The notes beneath the pieces were generated by a model, which was given only the letters and a program-made list of their open reading frames with translations, did not search any database and was not told the DNA's origin. A stretch of 64,000 nucleotides of DNA from JAHRVQ01 sp051278195 (GTDB lineage Bacteria > Pseudomonadota > Gammaproteobacteria > Pseudomonadales > Azotimanducaceae), in the NCBI GenBank assembly GCA_051278195.1, contig JBNMQM010000013.1, positions 17,270-81,269 of the forward strand, read 5' to 3'. Below are positions 43,863-52,953 of the stretch, one piece after another. Made by a program: the position numbers and the translations under genes. Every line of letters starts with the position of its first letter. Within the stretch, counting starts at the first letter, position 1.

Positions 43863-44191
43863 GGGCCTTCCCCTGCCATAAACGCAGTGAGCACCAGAAA
43901 ATCCTGCTCAGAACAATCCATGCAGTAACCCAGCGGCGGCATACCACCAAAGCCTTTCTGCATGTGTTCGAGCAACACCGCAGAGGGTTGCGCAATTCTA
44001 GACTGCCAGGCCTCATGGTCGCCGACCCTGGGGGCACCACCATTCCCATCCACGTGGCAAAGCGCACAGCTGCGCTGCCATTTTTCCATCGCGGACTGTT
44101 TATCAGCATCAGACACCCGAGGAAATACAGTAGGGTCCTGACTGCAACTCGATACGAATAACAGCATGGCAAAGATGGTTGTTCGGGGCAT
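43859..44191 (-). CDS. cytochrome c5-like lipoprotein
   Basis: About 110 residues from the ATG at 44191. The N-terminus (M-P-R-T-T-I-F-A-M-L-L-F-V-S-S-C) is a lipoprotein signal with lipobox V-S-S-C, so the protein is probably anchored in a membrane facing the periplasm. A single heme site C-A-L-C-H is followed by a likely axial Met in G-G-M-P-P-L-G and a C-M-D-C pair that forms the disulfide characteristic of cytochrome c5. The last 4 bases overlap the oxidase start. It is the obvious electron acceptor for the Tat-exported lactone oxidase. A longer frame upstream to 44287 is not needed. Confidence 0.86.
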   Translation of the reverse strand: MPRTTIFAMLLFVSSCSQDPTVFPRVSDADKQSAMEKWQRSCALCHVDGNGGAPRVGDHEAWQSRIAQPSAVLLEHMQKGFGGMPPLGYCMDCSEQDFLVLTAFMAGEGP

Positions 44192-44280
44192 TTTAATAAT
44201 TTCGGGCCTCTTTATACTGAAACAATATGCCAAGAATGGCACTTTTGGCTGACAAAATAAATTAGCCAAAAGCCCAACAA

Positions 44281-45105
44281 TTACCAATGTCGTTTCGTAC
44301 TGGCATTGTTAACAAAGCGAAACGGTAGCGATTCGAAATCGCCCATAGGTTTTGGTCGGTACACTGCAAAATGGAGGTGTGGAAGAGAAGAAAATCCAGT
44401 ATTCCCAGAATATCCTATTAATTCGCCGACCTTCACTTCCTCGCCGACGTTGACCTTTACACCACCCTTCTTCAAATGATGGTACTCACCAGTTGTGCCG
44501 TCAGCATGAAGAACCACAATAAAGTTGGCGTACGCGACATAGCGGCGACTGGCACCACCTTTATCGTTGTGAGCGACCGTTTGCACCACAATACCTGGCC
44601 TTGCCGCATGCACAGCCGTACCAACGGGCATGGCAAAATCTACCGCGTACCGTGATGCGCCTCGATGGCTCCAGCCACCGCCAAATCCTTGAACCAGCGG
44701 ATAGCGTTTGCCAATAGCAAAAGGTAGTTGGTACAAAAATTCATCATCATGACGCGCCTCCATGTCACCCGGGGTCCAATAGAATATATCGCGGTAGGAG
44801 GCGCGCTCATTTTCATCTACTGGATAGAGCGTCAGCAGTCGTTGCTCAGAATTGCCAGAAATCACCTCAGTCTCCACGTAACGAGCTTTTTCGCTGACCA
44901 CGCTGCGTAAGTTTTTGACCTTAATATCCAGCGTGCCCGTGAAAGAATAGGGCTTTTGATTCTTGACCCAAAATTCATAACCTTCGCTAGTCTCACGTAC
45001 TTCCCAACAAGCCCAATCCTCTAGACAATAGCCAGCCTTGGCAGAGTCCGATGCTATGAGACACGCCAACAACAGCAACATATAGTGATGCCTGAACCCC
45101 ACCAA
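44281..45105 (-). CDS. M23-family metallopeptidase, exported
   Basis: A 274-residue protein with a cleavable signal peptide (H-Y-M-L-L-L-L-A-C-L-I-A). The C-terminal half is a LytM/M23 domain: the first zinc ligands are in S-H-R-G-A-S-R-Y-A-V-D-F (His and Asp), and the H-L-H-F motif supplies the rest. The N-terminal 100 residues form a beta domain with several Trp and Cys and no known name. M23 enzymes cut peptidoglycan cross-bridges or act as regulators of amidases; all zinc residues seem present here. It is the upstream neighbour of the cytochrome c gene on the same strand, but the 90-base gap makes co-transcription uncertain. Confidence 0.9.
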   Translation of the reverse strand: MVGFRHHYMLLLLACLIASDSAKAGYCLEDWACWEVRETSEGYEFWVKNQKPYSFTGTLDIKVKNLRSVVSEKARYVETEVISGNSEQRLLTLYPVDENERASYRDIFYWTPGDMEARHDDEFLYQLPFAIGKRYPLVQGFGGGWSHRGASRYAVDFAMPVGTAVHAARPGIVVQTVAHNDKGGASRRYVAYANFIVVLHADGTTGEYHHLKKGGVKVNVGEEVKVGELIGYSGNTGFSSLPHLHFAVYRPKPMGDFESLPFRFVNNASTKRHW

Positions 45106-45202
45106 CTTTCTAACCCTCTCTTTTCTATGACCCAGCTTGCTCAGCCTTTATTCCACAGGCAGCAGATGTAGATATAACAAAAACGCTGATACACTCTGGC
45201 CA

Positions 45203-48106
45203 ATGGATAACCCGCAGCATCATGTATTGCATGACCCATTTCTCACTATCAAACGTGCCGCTCCGACAATAGCTCTGATTATAACGTTAGCCAGCACGAT
45301 CTGGATGTCCACCGCTTTTGCCGTCACAGGCGCCAGACCACCCTTTCAGAGCTACAGCCCCGATATTGACGTATTCCCGCAGAATTTTGCGATTGCCGAA
45401 GATCAGCGAGGCATTGTTTATGTGGGTAGCACCGATGGCTTGCTGACATTCGACGGTGAACGGTGGCTGCTGACCCCACTGCCAAATGGCGGCCTTGTTC
45501 GGTCGCTAACGATGGCAGAAGACCAAAGAGTCTATGTGGGTGGCTATGATGAATTCGGTTTTGCTGAGCCTGACACCACTGGAAAATTGGTTTACACCAG
45601 CCTGGCAAAACTCTTCCGAAATGCTTTGAAGGATGACCTCTTCGCTGATATTTGGGATATTTCCATCAGCCCTGAAGGGGTGTTTTTCAAGGGCTTACAA
45701 CACGTATTTCTTTGGTCACCCAGTACTGGAGAAACCAAGTTCTGGTTCTGGCAAAGCCGCTTCGGTGCGCTTCGGCACCACAAGGGAGATACTTTCCTGC
45801 AGTTTCGCGGTGAGGGTTTTCGGCGCTATCAAGATGGAACTTGGCAGCCACTACCCGCGACACAGTCACTCACAGAGCTGATTATACAACTCGTACCCCT
45901 TCCGGACGACGGGCTGCTAACGATTTCACGGAATGGCGATTGGAAACGATTCACCTCTGATGCTGTCACACCCTACGCAATGCCTTCCAATATGCCTAGG
46001 TCTTCCAAACTGACTGATGGCGTAATGCTTGATGAAAATACTATGGCGTTTTCGGGTGACCTTGGAATGCTCTATTTTTACGACCTGCGAAACAAAAAGG
46101 TGGAGAAAATAAATATGGGCGGCGGGTTTCTTTCTGATCTGGCCAGAAGCCAACAAGGCAATCTGCTAACAGTTGATGACGCGGGCATTCACCATGTTCC
46201 CTGGCCCGCTAAATGGACGTTATTAGATAAATTAAACGGACTGATCGGTTCAGTCTTTTCGGTGCGCCAATTCGATGACGACATTTACGCTTTGGCCGGT
46301 AGTGGTGTTTACAAAAAGTCATCCGGCGCCGACCAATTTAATCGAATGGACTGGTCTGAACATGAAACCTGGGACCTGGTCGCACTAGAGGACGGTAGCA
46401 AGATTTTGGCTAACTCTTATGTGCTCAGACTGATCACGGATCAAGGGGCAGTCGACATTTCTGATGAAACAATTTACCCACGAATCCTCAAACGGTCACG
46501 AGCAAACCCCAACCTTATTTATGTCGGCACAGAAATCGGGATCGGACTTCTCGAAAAGCGCCGCAAGGGCTGGGAGCTGGTGTATCACAAGGCAGATATG
46601 AAAAACCTTCGCGTCACGAGCATCGTGGAGACCGAAGAAAATAGCGTTCTGATTGGCAGCGAACGCGATGGTCTGCAACAGGTAGATTTTATATTGGGTG
46701 AGCAGTGGCGAGCTGTTGCGACCAGTATCGGTCCAAAAGACGGCATTCTATACGGCAGCGCACCGAAGGCACATGTTTCGCGGGATGGAGATGGCAGCCT
46801 CTTGATTGCGACCAGCGGCGGTTTCTTTAGCCCACAAGGTGACCACTATGTTTCGGCATTGTCAGAGCTGGAAGCACTACGTAAGCCGAACGAGATAATT
46901 TCACTACAAGCAAGTCCCGATGGCAGTTTATGGGGATACACCTATAAGTCTCTTTATCGACGCACTAACGACCAACGGTGGATTGAAGAAAATATTGGCA
47001 ATGTTCGCCAAGGTAGCATCAATGCAATAAGTTTCTCAAACAGCGGCCAAGTCTATGTAAGCGCCAACGCTTCAATAATGGTGCATGACCCACATCAAAA
47101 GGACCCCGTTGTTCATCCAAAATCTGTCTCATTACGAGCTGTCGAACTGAGACGGAAAAATGAGCCTTCTCGATTGCTATCTCTTCATCAAGCCGTAAGC
47201 GTTGAGCCGGAACCGACCCTGTCTTTTCGTTATGCGTTGCCTGACCTGGCCAATCTCGACAAAGTTCGATATCGCGCCAGAATGCTACCTATTGAGCCAG
47301 AATTCAGTAGCTGGGCCGACAATGCACAATTCACCTACTACGGCCTTAGTGCGGACGACTATACATTTGAGGTAGAGGCGCAAGACGATCGAGGCACAAC
47401 CTCCGCGATCGCGCCCTACAAGCTGACCATATTGCCCTATTGGCATCAAGAACCTAGCATCCGTATCCTCGGCCTTGTGGTGACAATCATCATCATTGGT
47501 TTGATCATCCTCTGCAGCGTAAGAGCGCGATCAAAAATCCTGGCAAACGAAAACGCTCGTCTAGAATCCATGGTCTCAGAGCGAACAAGAGAACTGGCTA
47601 GTGCCAACCGACAGCTAGAATCGATCGCGCATCTCGATGGCCTAACCGAAATTCCCAATCGCCGAAGGCTCGATACCTATCTCAAGGAGGTCTGGCAACA
47701 GTGTATAGAACGAGACCGCGCCCTGGCAGTTGTGATGCTCGATGTCGATTACTTCAAAGCCTACAACGACGAGCTTGGTCATCCGGCCGGAGACGCTCTA
47801 CTCAAGCAACTCGCGCACTTGCTCTCTCAAAGCTTACGTCGAGGTGAAGATCTGGTGGCACGCTATGGCGGAGAAGAATTTCTGGTCGTGTTGCCGGGTG
47901 CGGATGCCGAAGCTGCACTTGAAGTCGCGGAGTCTATGCGCCGTAAAGTTGAAAAAAGCGACCTGGCGATAACCGTTTCAATTGGCGTGGCTGCCAATCA
48001 AGGGGCCGAATTTACAGACATCGAACAGCTCGTTAACGCTGCTGACCAGGCGCTCTACAAAGCGAAGAACGACGGTAGAAACCTCGTCAGACTCACTCGC
48101 TCCTAG
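45203..48106 (+). CDS. beta-propeller sensor diguanylate cyclase
   Basis: A 967-residue membrane protein from the ATG at 45203; an in-frame TTG at 45137 adds 22 unlikely residues. After a hydrophobic N-terminal segment comes a large periplasmic part with two-component-regulator propeller repeats (G-I-V-Y-V-G-S-T-D-G-L and similar), then a Y_Y_Y-like Ig domain near 690-760 and one transmembrane helix (I-L-G-L-V-V-T-I-I-I-I-G). A short coiled coil leads to a GGDEF domain with active-site Y-G-G-E-E-F near residue 888 and L-D-V-D-Y-F-K. It should make cyclic di-GMP in answer to a periplasmic, perhaps glycan, signal. There is no R-x-x-D inhibitory site that I can confirm. Confidence 0.88.
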   Translation: MDNPQHHVLHDPFLTIKRAAPTIALIITLASTIWMSTAFAVTGARPPFQSYSPDIDVFPQNFAIAEDQRGIVYVGSTDGLLTFDGERWLLTPLPNGGLVRSLTMAEDQRVYVGGYDEFGFAEPDTTGKLVYTSLAKLFRNALKDDLFADIWDISISPEGVFFKGLQHVFLWSPSTGETKFWFWQSRFGALRHHKGDTFLQFRGEGFRRYQDGTWQPLPATQSLTELIIQLVPLPDDGLLTISRNGDWKRFTSDAVTPYAMPSNMPRSSKLTDGVMLDENTMAFSGDLGMLYFYDLRNKKVEKINMGGGFLSDLARSQQGNLLTVDDAGIHHVPWPAKWTLLDKLNGLIGSVFSVRQFDDDIYALAGSGVYKKSSGADQFNRMDWSEHETWDLVALEDGSKILANSYVLRLITDQGAVDISDETIYPRILKRSRANPNLIYVGTEIGIGLLEKRRKGWELVYHKADMKNLRVTSIVETEENSVLIGSERDGLQQVDFILGEQWRAVATSIGPKDGILYGSAPKAHVSRDGDGSLLIATSGGFFSPQGDHYVSALSELEALRKPNEIISLQASPDGSLWGYTYKSLYRRTNDQRWIEENIGNVRQGSINAISFSNSGQVYVSANASIMVHDPHQKDPVVHPKSVSLRAVELRRKNEPSRLLSLHQAVSVEPEPTLSFRYALPDLANLDKVRYRARMLPIEPEFSSWADNAQFTYYGLSADDYTFEVEAQDDRGTTSAIAPYKLTILPYWHQEPSIRILGLVVTIIIIGLIILCSVRARSKILANENARLESMVSERTRELASANRQLESIAHLDGLTEIPNRRRLDTYLKEVWQQCIERDRALAVVMLDVDYFKAYNDELGHPAGDALLKQLAHLLSQSLRRGEDLVARYGGEEFLVVLPGADAEAALEVAESMRRKVEKSDLAITVSIGVAANQGAEFTDIEQLVNAADQALYKAKNDGRNLVRLTRS

Positions 48107-48107
48107 C

Positions 48108-49640
48108 CTAAGTTGATCGGTCGATCAAACCGACTTCTCTTACGATTTGTAAATGCGACAAAGACTTTTCAGTCGTCGCGAGGCGCCAATTAAGCAACTT
48201 CCCCGCGTAAAGCGCGACAAGTTCAGGGCGGCTTTGGGCAATATCAATAAGTTCGCCAGGATCAGCCTTAAGGTCAAACAGCAATGGCGGCAAATCTGCA
48301 AAGTGTACATATTTGCAATGAGCATCACGCACCACATTTAGACAAGCCGACTCCATCTCCAGTCCCAAAGTAGACTCTGCCTGCGAATGACGAAAGTCAT
48401 ATTCAAAATGAACATCTTCACGCCAACTCTGGTCGACTACTCCTACCAACCAATCCTGCAAGCTGCGGCCGTCACACTGACGAGGCAATGGCAGATCTAC
48501 CGCAGCCATTATTGTCGGCATGATGTCGACGTGTTCAGTAAATGCCGCACAGTGACCAGCCTTTACGCCAGGCCCGCAAATAATCAAAGGAATCTGGTAG
48601 GACTGATCGAAAAAACCCGCTTTGCCATACATCCAATGGTCGCCCATCTGCTCACCATGATCTGAAGTAAAGATAAACAGGGTGTTATCCCATTCACCTT
48701 GATCCTTAAGATACTGCACCAACTGCCCCATGTGGTGATCAACCTCACTCATCAATCCGTAGTAGCTTGCTTGGAGTAAATTGTGACGATCAGGATCGCC
48801 ATGGCTGCCGTTACGCGGCATATCAAGATGCGCCCGTAACCAGGGATGCAGGCTTTGCTCTTGTTGCTTTGAGGCATGTCGATGAAAATCAGGCAAGCCG
48901 TCAGGATCGTATTGTTCATGGTAAGGAGCCGTCGCTACCCAAGGTGGATGCGGCGCACGCAGGGACAAGTGCGCGGCCCATGGCTCAGTCTGATTATCGA
49001 TAAAGGACATCACGCTGCCGGTCAAAAATGCCGTATCACTGTCTTCTGTTTGATACTGAGTTGGCGTCGGCACGCCCCTTGCGACTGGAGTACCCTTTTC
49101 GCCATAAGTGGCACCGTCTGTGTCAGGCAAGTCATAGCCCTTGTCCTTCAGGTATCGCCGCCAATCAGGGCAATGAGTCGCCATGTCCACGATAGGACGA
49201 ATACCTGGCAATATTCCCTCGTCGGTGTTCAAACGACTATCAGCCGGGTCAATATCGCGGGGATCTTGAGCCGTGTGGGTATAACCGAAGAGCACTGGAT
49301 CGTAGTCGGCCTTACGGAGCTCAAGGGCCCAATTGGTAAACCGCTTGTCTAATGGCGTGCCGTTCGTCCCAGAACGATGGTTATGCAAATACATACCGGT
49401 GTGCAGGCAGGCGCGACTGGGACCACACGGCACCGCGTTAGCATAGTGCTGAGAAAACATCACGCCCTCTAATGCTATCGCGTCTAGGTTAGGCGTTTTA
49501 ACGACAGGATGACCTAACGCAGACAAACAATCACCGCGCCATTGATCAGCCGTTATCAAAAGCACATTGGGCCGAGAGGCTTTTGATGTTGGCCTGATTG
49601 ATTCAGCACCGCTTATGTTGGACCCTTTTGGTGTAGACAA
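48108..49640 (-). CDS. sulfatase/phosphonate monoester hydrolase-like enzyme
   Basis: A 510-residue alkaline phosphatase-superfamily enzyme. Cys72 in V-P-C-G-P-S-R is the residue converted to formylglycine by a sulfatase-maturing enzyme. Metal ligands appear in L-I-T-A-D-Q-W-R and T-S-D-H-G-E-Q-M-G-D-H. The A-D-Q-W-R-G-D opening, P-C-G-P-S-R and T-N-G-T-P-L-D segments resemble bacterial phosphonate monoester hydrolases more than classical arylsulfatases. There is no signal peptide, so it acts in the cytoplasm, also like those enzymes. It converges on the diguanylate cyclase gene with a 1-base gap. No maturase or transporter is adjacent. Confidence 0.88.
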   Translation of the reverse strand: MSTPKGSNISGAESIRPTSKASRPNVLLITADQWRGDCLSALGHPVVKTPNLDAIALEGVMFSQHYANAVPCGPSRACLHTGMYLHNHRSGTNGTPLDKRFTNWALELRKADYDPVLFGYTHTAQDPRDIDPADSRLNTDEGILPGIRPIVDMATHCPDWRRYLKDKGYDLPDTDGATYGEKGTPVARGVPTPTQYQTEDSDTAFLTGSVMSFIDNQTEPWAAHLSLRAPHPPWVATAPYHEQYDPDGLPDFHRHASKQQEQSLHPWLRAHLDMPRNGSHGDPDRHNLLQASYYGLMSEVDHHMGQLVQYLKDQGEWDNTLFIFTSDHGEQMGDHWMYGKAGFFDQSYQIPLIICGPGVKAGHCAAFTEHVDIMPTIMAAVDLPLPRQCDGRSLQDWLVGVVDQSWREDVHFEYDFRHSQAESTLGLEMESACLNVVRDAHCKYVHFADLPPLLFDLKADPGELIDIAQSRPELVALYAGKLLNWRLATTEKSLSHLQIVREVGLIDRST

Positions 49641-49754
49641 AAACCCACTCCTTTAATCTGCTCGATTAGTTGATTGAATCTAAAGACGATTTCCGCCGCA
49701 AGTGCTAGCTAGAAGTGGTGTATGGTCAAGAGCTTCACCCTGAGGAGCTGCACC

Positions 49755-50351
49755 ATGATCTGGATCCGACGCCTCTTCTTTCTACCCGCTTTGGCGCTGC
49801 TAGCAATCATTCTATCTTACTTAGCAGGCTACCAAGCATTACCCAGCGCTGGCTACGAATGGGGGCTAATACTCGCGTTAGGCGGAGGCCTTGCACTACT
49901 GGTGTTGCTGCGCTTTTTTGCCGTCACGGCACTCGGGTTATCCCTGTTCTTTGGGTTAGCATTGTTTGTGGCAGTTTCACTCCTCGCTCACTACTTCTTT
50001 TTCGAACGGCAACGCGATCGCTGGTTCAACAACCAGAATGAACAAGCTATTCAACTACCCGCCGCCAAAGAGAACCCGGCCTATTTGCGCTCTTTGGGTA
50101 TAGAGCCAGCAGCATGGCCTCCCTTGAATTGGCTAAACCATACTCGTGTCCAGACAAGTACCGGGCTTTCGTCGCAACAGCTTGGAGCTGGAGAAGTAGG
50201 CACACCTATTCCGGTTAAAACTGAGCAAGAGATCTGGTTAGGCTGGCTGGGCCAGCTTATGATGCTTTTTTCAGGTTTAGTGGCCGGCGTTTTGTTCGGC
50301 CATCGGCGGCATCCAAAACCACAAAAACAACAGGTAAAAGGTAAGATATGA
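49755..50351 (+). CDS. uncharacterised inner-membrane protein
   Basis: About 198 residues from the ATG at 49755, which has GAGGAG nine bases upstream. Three hydrophobic segments are seen near the N-terminus (F-L-P-A-L-A-L-L-A-I-I-L, L-I-L-A-L-G-G-G-L-A and L-S-L-F-F-G-L-A-L-F-V) and a fourth near the C-terminus (L-M-M-L-F-S-G-L-V-A-G-V). A polar loop of about 80 residues lies between. The tail is basic. I do not recognise the family. It precedes pldA on the same strand by 73 bases and may be co-transcribed. Confidence 0.65.
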   Translation: MIWIRRLFFLPALALLAIILSYLAGYQALPSAGYEWGLILALGGGLALLVLLRFFAVTALGLSLFFGLALFVAVSLLAHYFFFERQRDRWFNNQNEQAIQLPAAKENPAYLRSLGIEPAAWPPLNWLNHTRVQTSTGLSSQQLGAGEVGTPIPVKTEQEIWLGWLGQLMMLFSGLVAGVLFGHRRHPKPQKQQVKGKI

Positions 50352-50424
50352 AGCTCAAAGACAAGCTGCCGCACATAGTCGAGAAAATCTACATCCAGAT
50401 TTCCAATCCTGCATAGAGAGCACC

Positions 50425-51414
50425 ATGAAGTTATTTATTTTCCTGCTGACGATATTCGTCAGCCTGCCTACTTTCGCCAACCCGCAATACAATGATTGCC
50501 TTCTAAAAGGTGTTCAAAATGGTGGAGATGACGTCACCATTAAGGCGCTTAAATCGTCCTGCCAGACGCACTTGGCACCACGGATAAGTTCCGACATTTT
50601 ACTCGAACGGCGAATCTCTGAGCAACAAGCCGCCGAAAACCGGCGTGCGCTGATACCGCATCAACGTAACTATCTGCTGCCTGCCACCTATGCAGTCGAC
50701 CCAAACGAAAAGCCTGTACCTGCACAGTTTGCTGCTCTATACCCAGACGAGAATGCCGATAACATAGAGATGAAGTTTCAACTAAGCTTGAAATATCAGT
50801 TTGCCCGTAGCGTATTCATGCGCGACGACACCATGCATGTTGGCTTTACCACCCTGTCATTCTGGCAAGCGTACAACAGCAGCATTTCTGCACCTTTTCG
50901 CGAAACCAACTATGAACCTGAAGTATTTTGGACCGCGCCGGTCGAATGGCGCCCTTTGGGCATTGATGCCTCTGAGATCGCCGTCGGCTTCAGTCATCAG
51001 TCAAACGGCCAATCCGGCACCTTGTCTCGAAGCTGGAACCGTATTTACGCCAACCTAACTTGGGAGACGGGCAACTATGTATTTGGCTTTAAGCCCTGGT
51101 ACCGAATTCGGGAGGACAAAAAGGACAGCCCGCTGGACCCAGAAGGTGATGACAATCCAGATATCGAGCAATACCTGGGGCACTTCGAATTTTCCACCAT
51201 TTACCGAAATGATAACCATGAAGTGACGATGCTGGTACGGAACAATCTTCGTCGCGAAAACCGTGGCGCAATTCAACTGGATTGGACATTTCCGATCTGG
51301 CGCGGCCTGAAGGGCCATGCACAGTACTTCAACGGTTATGGTGAAAGCTTGATCGACTATAACCAGAAAGTGGAAAGAATTGGCTTTGGCTTACTACTCA
51401 CAGACCTTTATTAG
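50425..51414 (+). CDS. pldA: outer membrane phospholipase A
   Basis: A 329-residue outer-membrane beta-barrel with a signal peptide ending near F-A-N-P. The catalytic residues of OMPLA are visible: His191 and Ser193 in G-F-S-H-Q-S-N-G-Q-S-G, and Asn205 in R-S-W-N-R-I-Y. Aromatic-rich alternating strands run to the C-terminal L-L-L-T-D-L-Y, a typical final strand. The enzyme dimerises in the presence of calcium and hydrolyses phospholipids that reach the outer leaflet. The N-terminal 110-residue extension before the barrel is longer than in E. coli but common in relatives. Confidence 0.93.
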   Translation: MKLFIFLLTIFVSLPTFANPQYNDCLLKGVQNGGDDVTIKALKSSCQTHLAPRISSDILLERRISEQQAAENRRALIPHQRNYLLPATYAVDPNEKPVPAQFAALYPDENADNIEMKFQLSLKYQFARSVFMRDDTMHVGFTTLSFWQAYNSSISAPFRETNYEPEVFWTAPVEWRPLGIDASEIAVGFSHQSNGQSGTLSRSWNRIYANLTWETGNYVFGFKPWYRIREDKKDSPLDPEGDDNPDIEQYLGHFEFSTIYRNDNHEVTMLVRNNLRRENRGAIQLDWTFPIWRGLKGHAQYFNGYGESLIDYNQKVERIGFGLLLTDLY

Positions 51415-51459
51415 GCAAGGGCGCTTATCCAAGCGCAAACCCGAATCAGCCCTGGCACA

Positions 51460-51806
51460 TCACGATTCCTGATCCATTGAGGCCAAAAACGCCTCACCCG
51501 TCAATAGGGGGTGATTACCAGCAAAAGCATAACCACCTTGTTGCTCATCCACATAGATTTCAGCGGACATTTCAAACCGCGATTGATCCTCAAACAGACC
51601 ACAGCAAACAATATAGTGGTCTGTCTCTTTCAGATGGTAGAAGAGGCTGCTACCACAGTCTTTGTAAAAGCCTCGCTCTGCCCATGCTGATGAGCTGTCG
51701 ACGGAAATCTTGCCCTCACCATACGGCAATGACAGGCATGGAAACCGTGATCCGCAACTTCTGCTTCAAAACTGACACCACCACACAAACACCTTCCTTT
51801 CTCCAT
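51460..51806 (-). pseudogene. broken GFA (glutathione-dependent formaldehyde-activating) family gene
   Basis: Two frames together give a GFA/CENP-V zinc protein. The first, from ATG 51806, reads G-R-C-L-C-G-G-V-S-F and H-A-C-H-C, the first zinc site. It then runs out of frame. The second frame, from about 51729, continues with L-P-Y-G-E-G-K and C-G-S-S-L-F-Y, the second zinc region, to the stop at 51460. In intact members roughly 12-15 residues (C-R-x-W-x-G-G type) separate these segments, and they are absent here, so a deletion with frameshift inactivated the gene. The second part also lacks the first Cys of its C-x-x-C pair spacing only if misread; it shows K-D-C-G-S. Confidence 0.75.
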
Positions 51807-51848
51807 CACCACACTCCGACTCGATATTTGGTACAAGCACAACGCAGC

Positions 51849-51874
51849 CCTACTGACAGCATCCTGTCAGTAGG
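51849..51874. promoter_or_regulatory. perfect 11-bp inverted repeat
   Basis: CCTACTGACAG (51849-51859) and CTGTCAGTAGG (51864-51874) form a perfect stem around CATC. It lies between the broken GFA gene and the small membrane protein gene, 13 bases before the latter's ATG. No T-run follows on either strand, so it is not a typical terminator; an operator or a 5'-leader hairpin is possible. Confidence 0.6.
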
Positions 51875-51887
51875 TTAAATTAGCGCT

Positions 51888-52163
51888 ATGAAAAATTTGT
51901 TACGCCCATTATTTTCCCCATTGCTGCGTCCCCTCGAGGCCAGCACGGACCCATATGTCTACAAGCCATCTCATCGCAAGATACTGCTGTTTGTCAGCGT
52001 CATGTTTATTGGCATGGCGACACTCGTGGCCGTCATCATGCCTGGTTGGGATTCGGGTTATCTCCTGCCGATCATCGTGTTTGGCGGCGCCGGCTTGATT
52101 GGACTCATTGTCGGAGGTTTGGGAGAGGATCGGGCAGTTGCAAGAATATGGGGTTCAAAATAG
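51888..52163 (+). CDS. small two-helix membrane protein
   Basis: A 91-residue protein with two hydrophobic helices (I-L-L-F-V-S-V-M-F-I-G-M-A-T-L-V and L-L-P-I-I-V-F-G-G-A-G-L-I-G-L) separated by a short loop with P-G-W-D. The N-terminus is basic with two P-L-L-R-P segments, and the C-terminus ends G-E-D-R-A-V-A-R-I-W-G-S-K. The function is unknown. A perfect hairpin lies just upstream. Its stop codon abuts the converging methyltransferase gene. Confidence 0.7.
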   Translation: MKNLLRPLFSPLLRPLEASTDPYVYKPSHRKILLFVSVMFIGMATLVAVIMPGWDSGYLLPIIVFGGAGLIGLIVGGLGEDRAVARIWGSK

Positions 52164-52838
52164 TCAGTCGCGCGTAAAGCTCATTATTTGAACCTTGCCT
52201 AACTTTTGCGCCTCGTAGCGAAACCCAGCGGCCTCAAGCTTCTTGGCGAATCGACCACGAAAACCACGACCCGGATCCGCGAAGAGGATATCGCCACCTT
52301 CAGCTAGCTTGCGGACAACAAACTTTGCCAACGCCTCAGCATGCTCTTCTTCATATAGCAGATCACTCCCAACAATCAGATCAAACTCACCTAACTCAGG
52401 TAGCTCGTCGTTCCAACTTCCCTGAACAAACCGAATCGGCTGATCGCCATTGAGTTCGACGTTACGCGCCAGAAATTTGCCCACTTCAGGATGATAATCC
52501 ATGGCGGTAATGTCCGCACCGCGACGATTTAAGATCAGACTCGACACGCCAATACCGCAACCGACTTCGAGAACCCTTTTACCTTCAATATCTGCCGTTA
52601 AAAGGTGCCGTGCCATAGCGTCACCCGCGTCCCAAACGACACCGAACAGCGGCCATTGCGCAGAAGAAATCCCAAGCTTTTCTGCTTCACCCTCTTCATC
52701 AGAGTACTGCTGACGATCACTCAGGACGCAAAGTTCTAGGCTAATAGGTCCATAAATCAGAGTTTCGTGCTTTAGTTTTGCCAAGGTTAGCAGTCTCTTA
52801 AGGCTGAATATTGCGGGGTTCGACACAGCGCACATCAC
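52164..52838 (-). CDS. SAM-dependent methyltransferase (METTL/Methyltransf_16 type)
   Basis: A 224-residue class I methyltransferase. Motif I is V-L-E-V-G-C-G-I-G-V-S-S, motif II ends in T-A-M-D-Y-H-P, and a W-x-A-G-D-A-M segment precedes the Rossmann core, as in lysine methyltransferase family 16 proteins (ETFB and related). V-G-S-D-L-L-Y follows, where the eukaryotic family has D-x-x-Y. Protein lysine methylation is the likeliest chemistry, but the substrate is unknown. The first 25 residues may not all be translated. It is transcribed alone and diverges from the REC-CheC gene. Confidence 0.84.
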   Translation of the reverse strand: MMCAVSNPAIFSLKRLLTLAKLKHETLIYGPISLELCVLSDRQQYSDEEGEAEKLGISSAQWPLFGVVWDAGDAMARHLLTADIEGKRVLEVGCGIGVSSLILNRRGADITAMDYHPEVGKFLARNVELNGDQPIRFVQGSWNDELPELGEFDLIVGSDLLYEEEHAEALAKFVVRKLAEGGDILFADPGRGFRGRFAKKLEAAGFRYEAQKLGKVQIMSFTRD

Positions 52839-52953
52839 TCTACGCGCGCAATGTAGGATTAGCGAGATAATCCACCTAAACCCAAAAGAGCCACCACCGA
52901 AACGCTTTCGTCTGCTACTTTTATTAGATACAAAACAAATTTGGCTAATTGCT

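Noticed and set aside
48113..48128. Palindrome TTGATCG-GT-CGATCAA between the cyclase and sulfatase ends as a terminator
   Set aside because: Only 7 bp, no T-run, and it lies in the last codons of the sulfatase gene.
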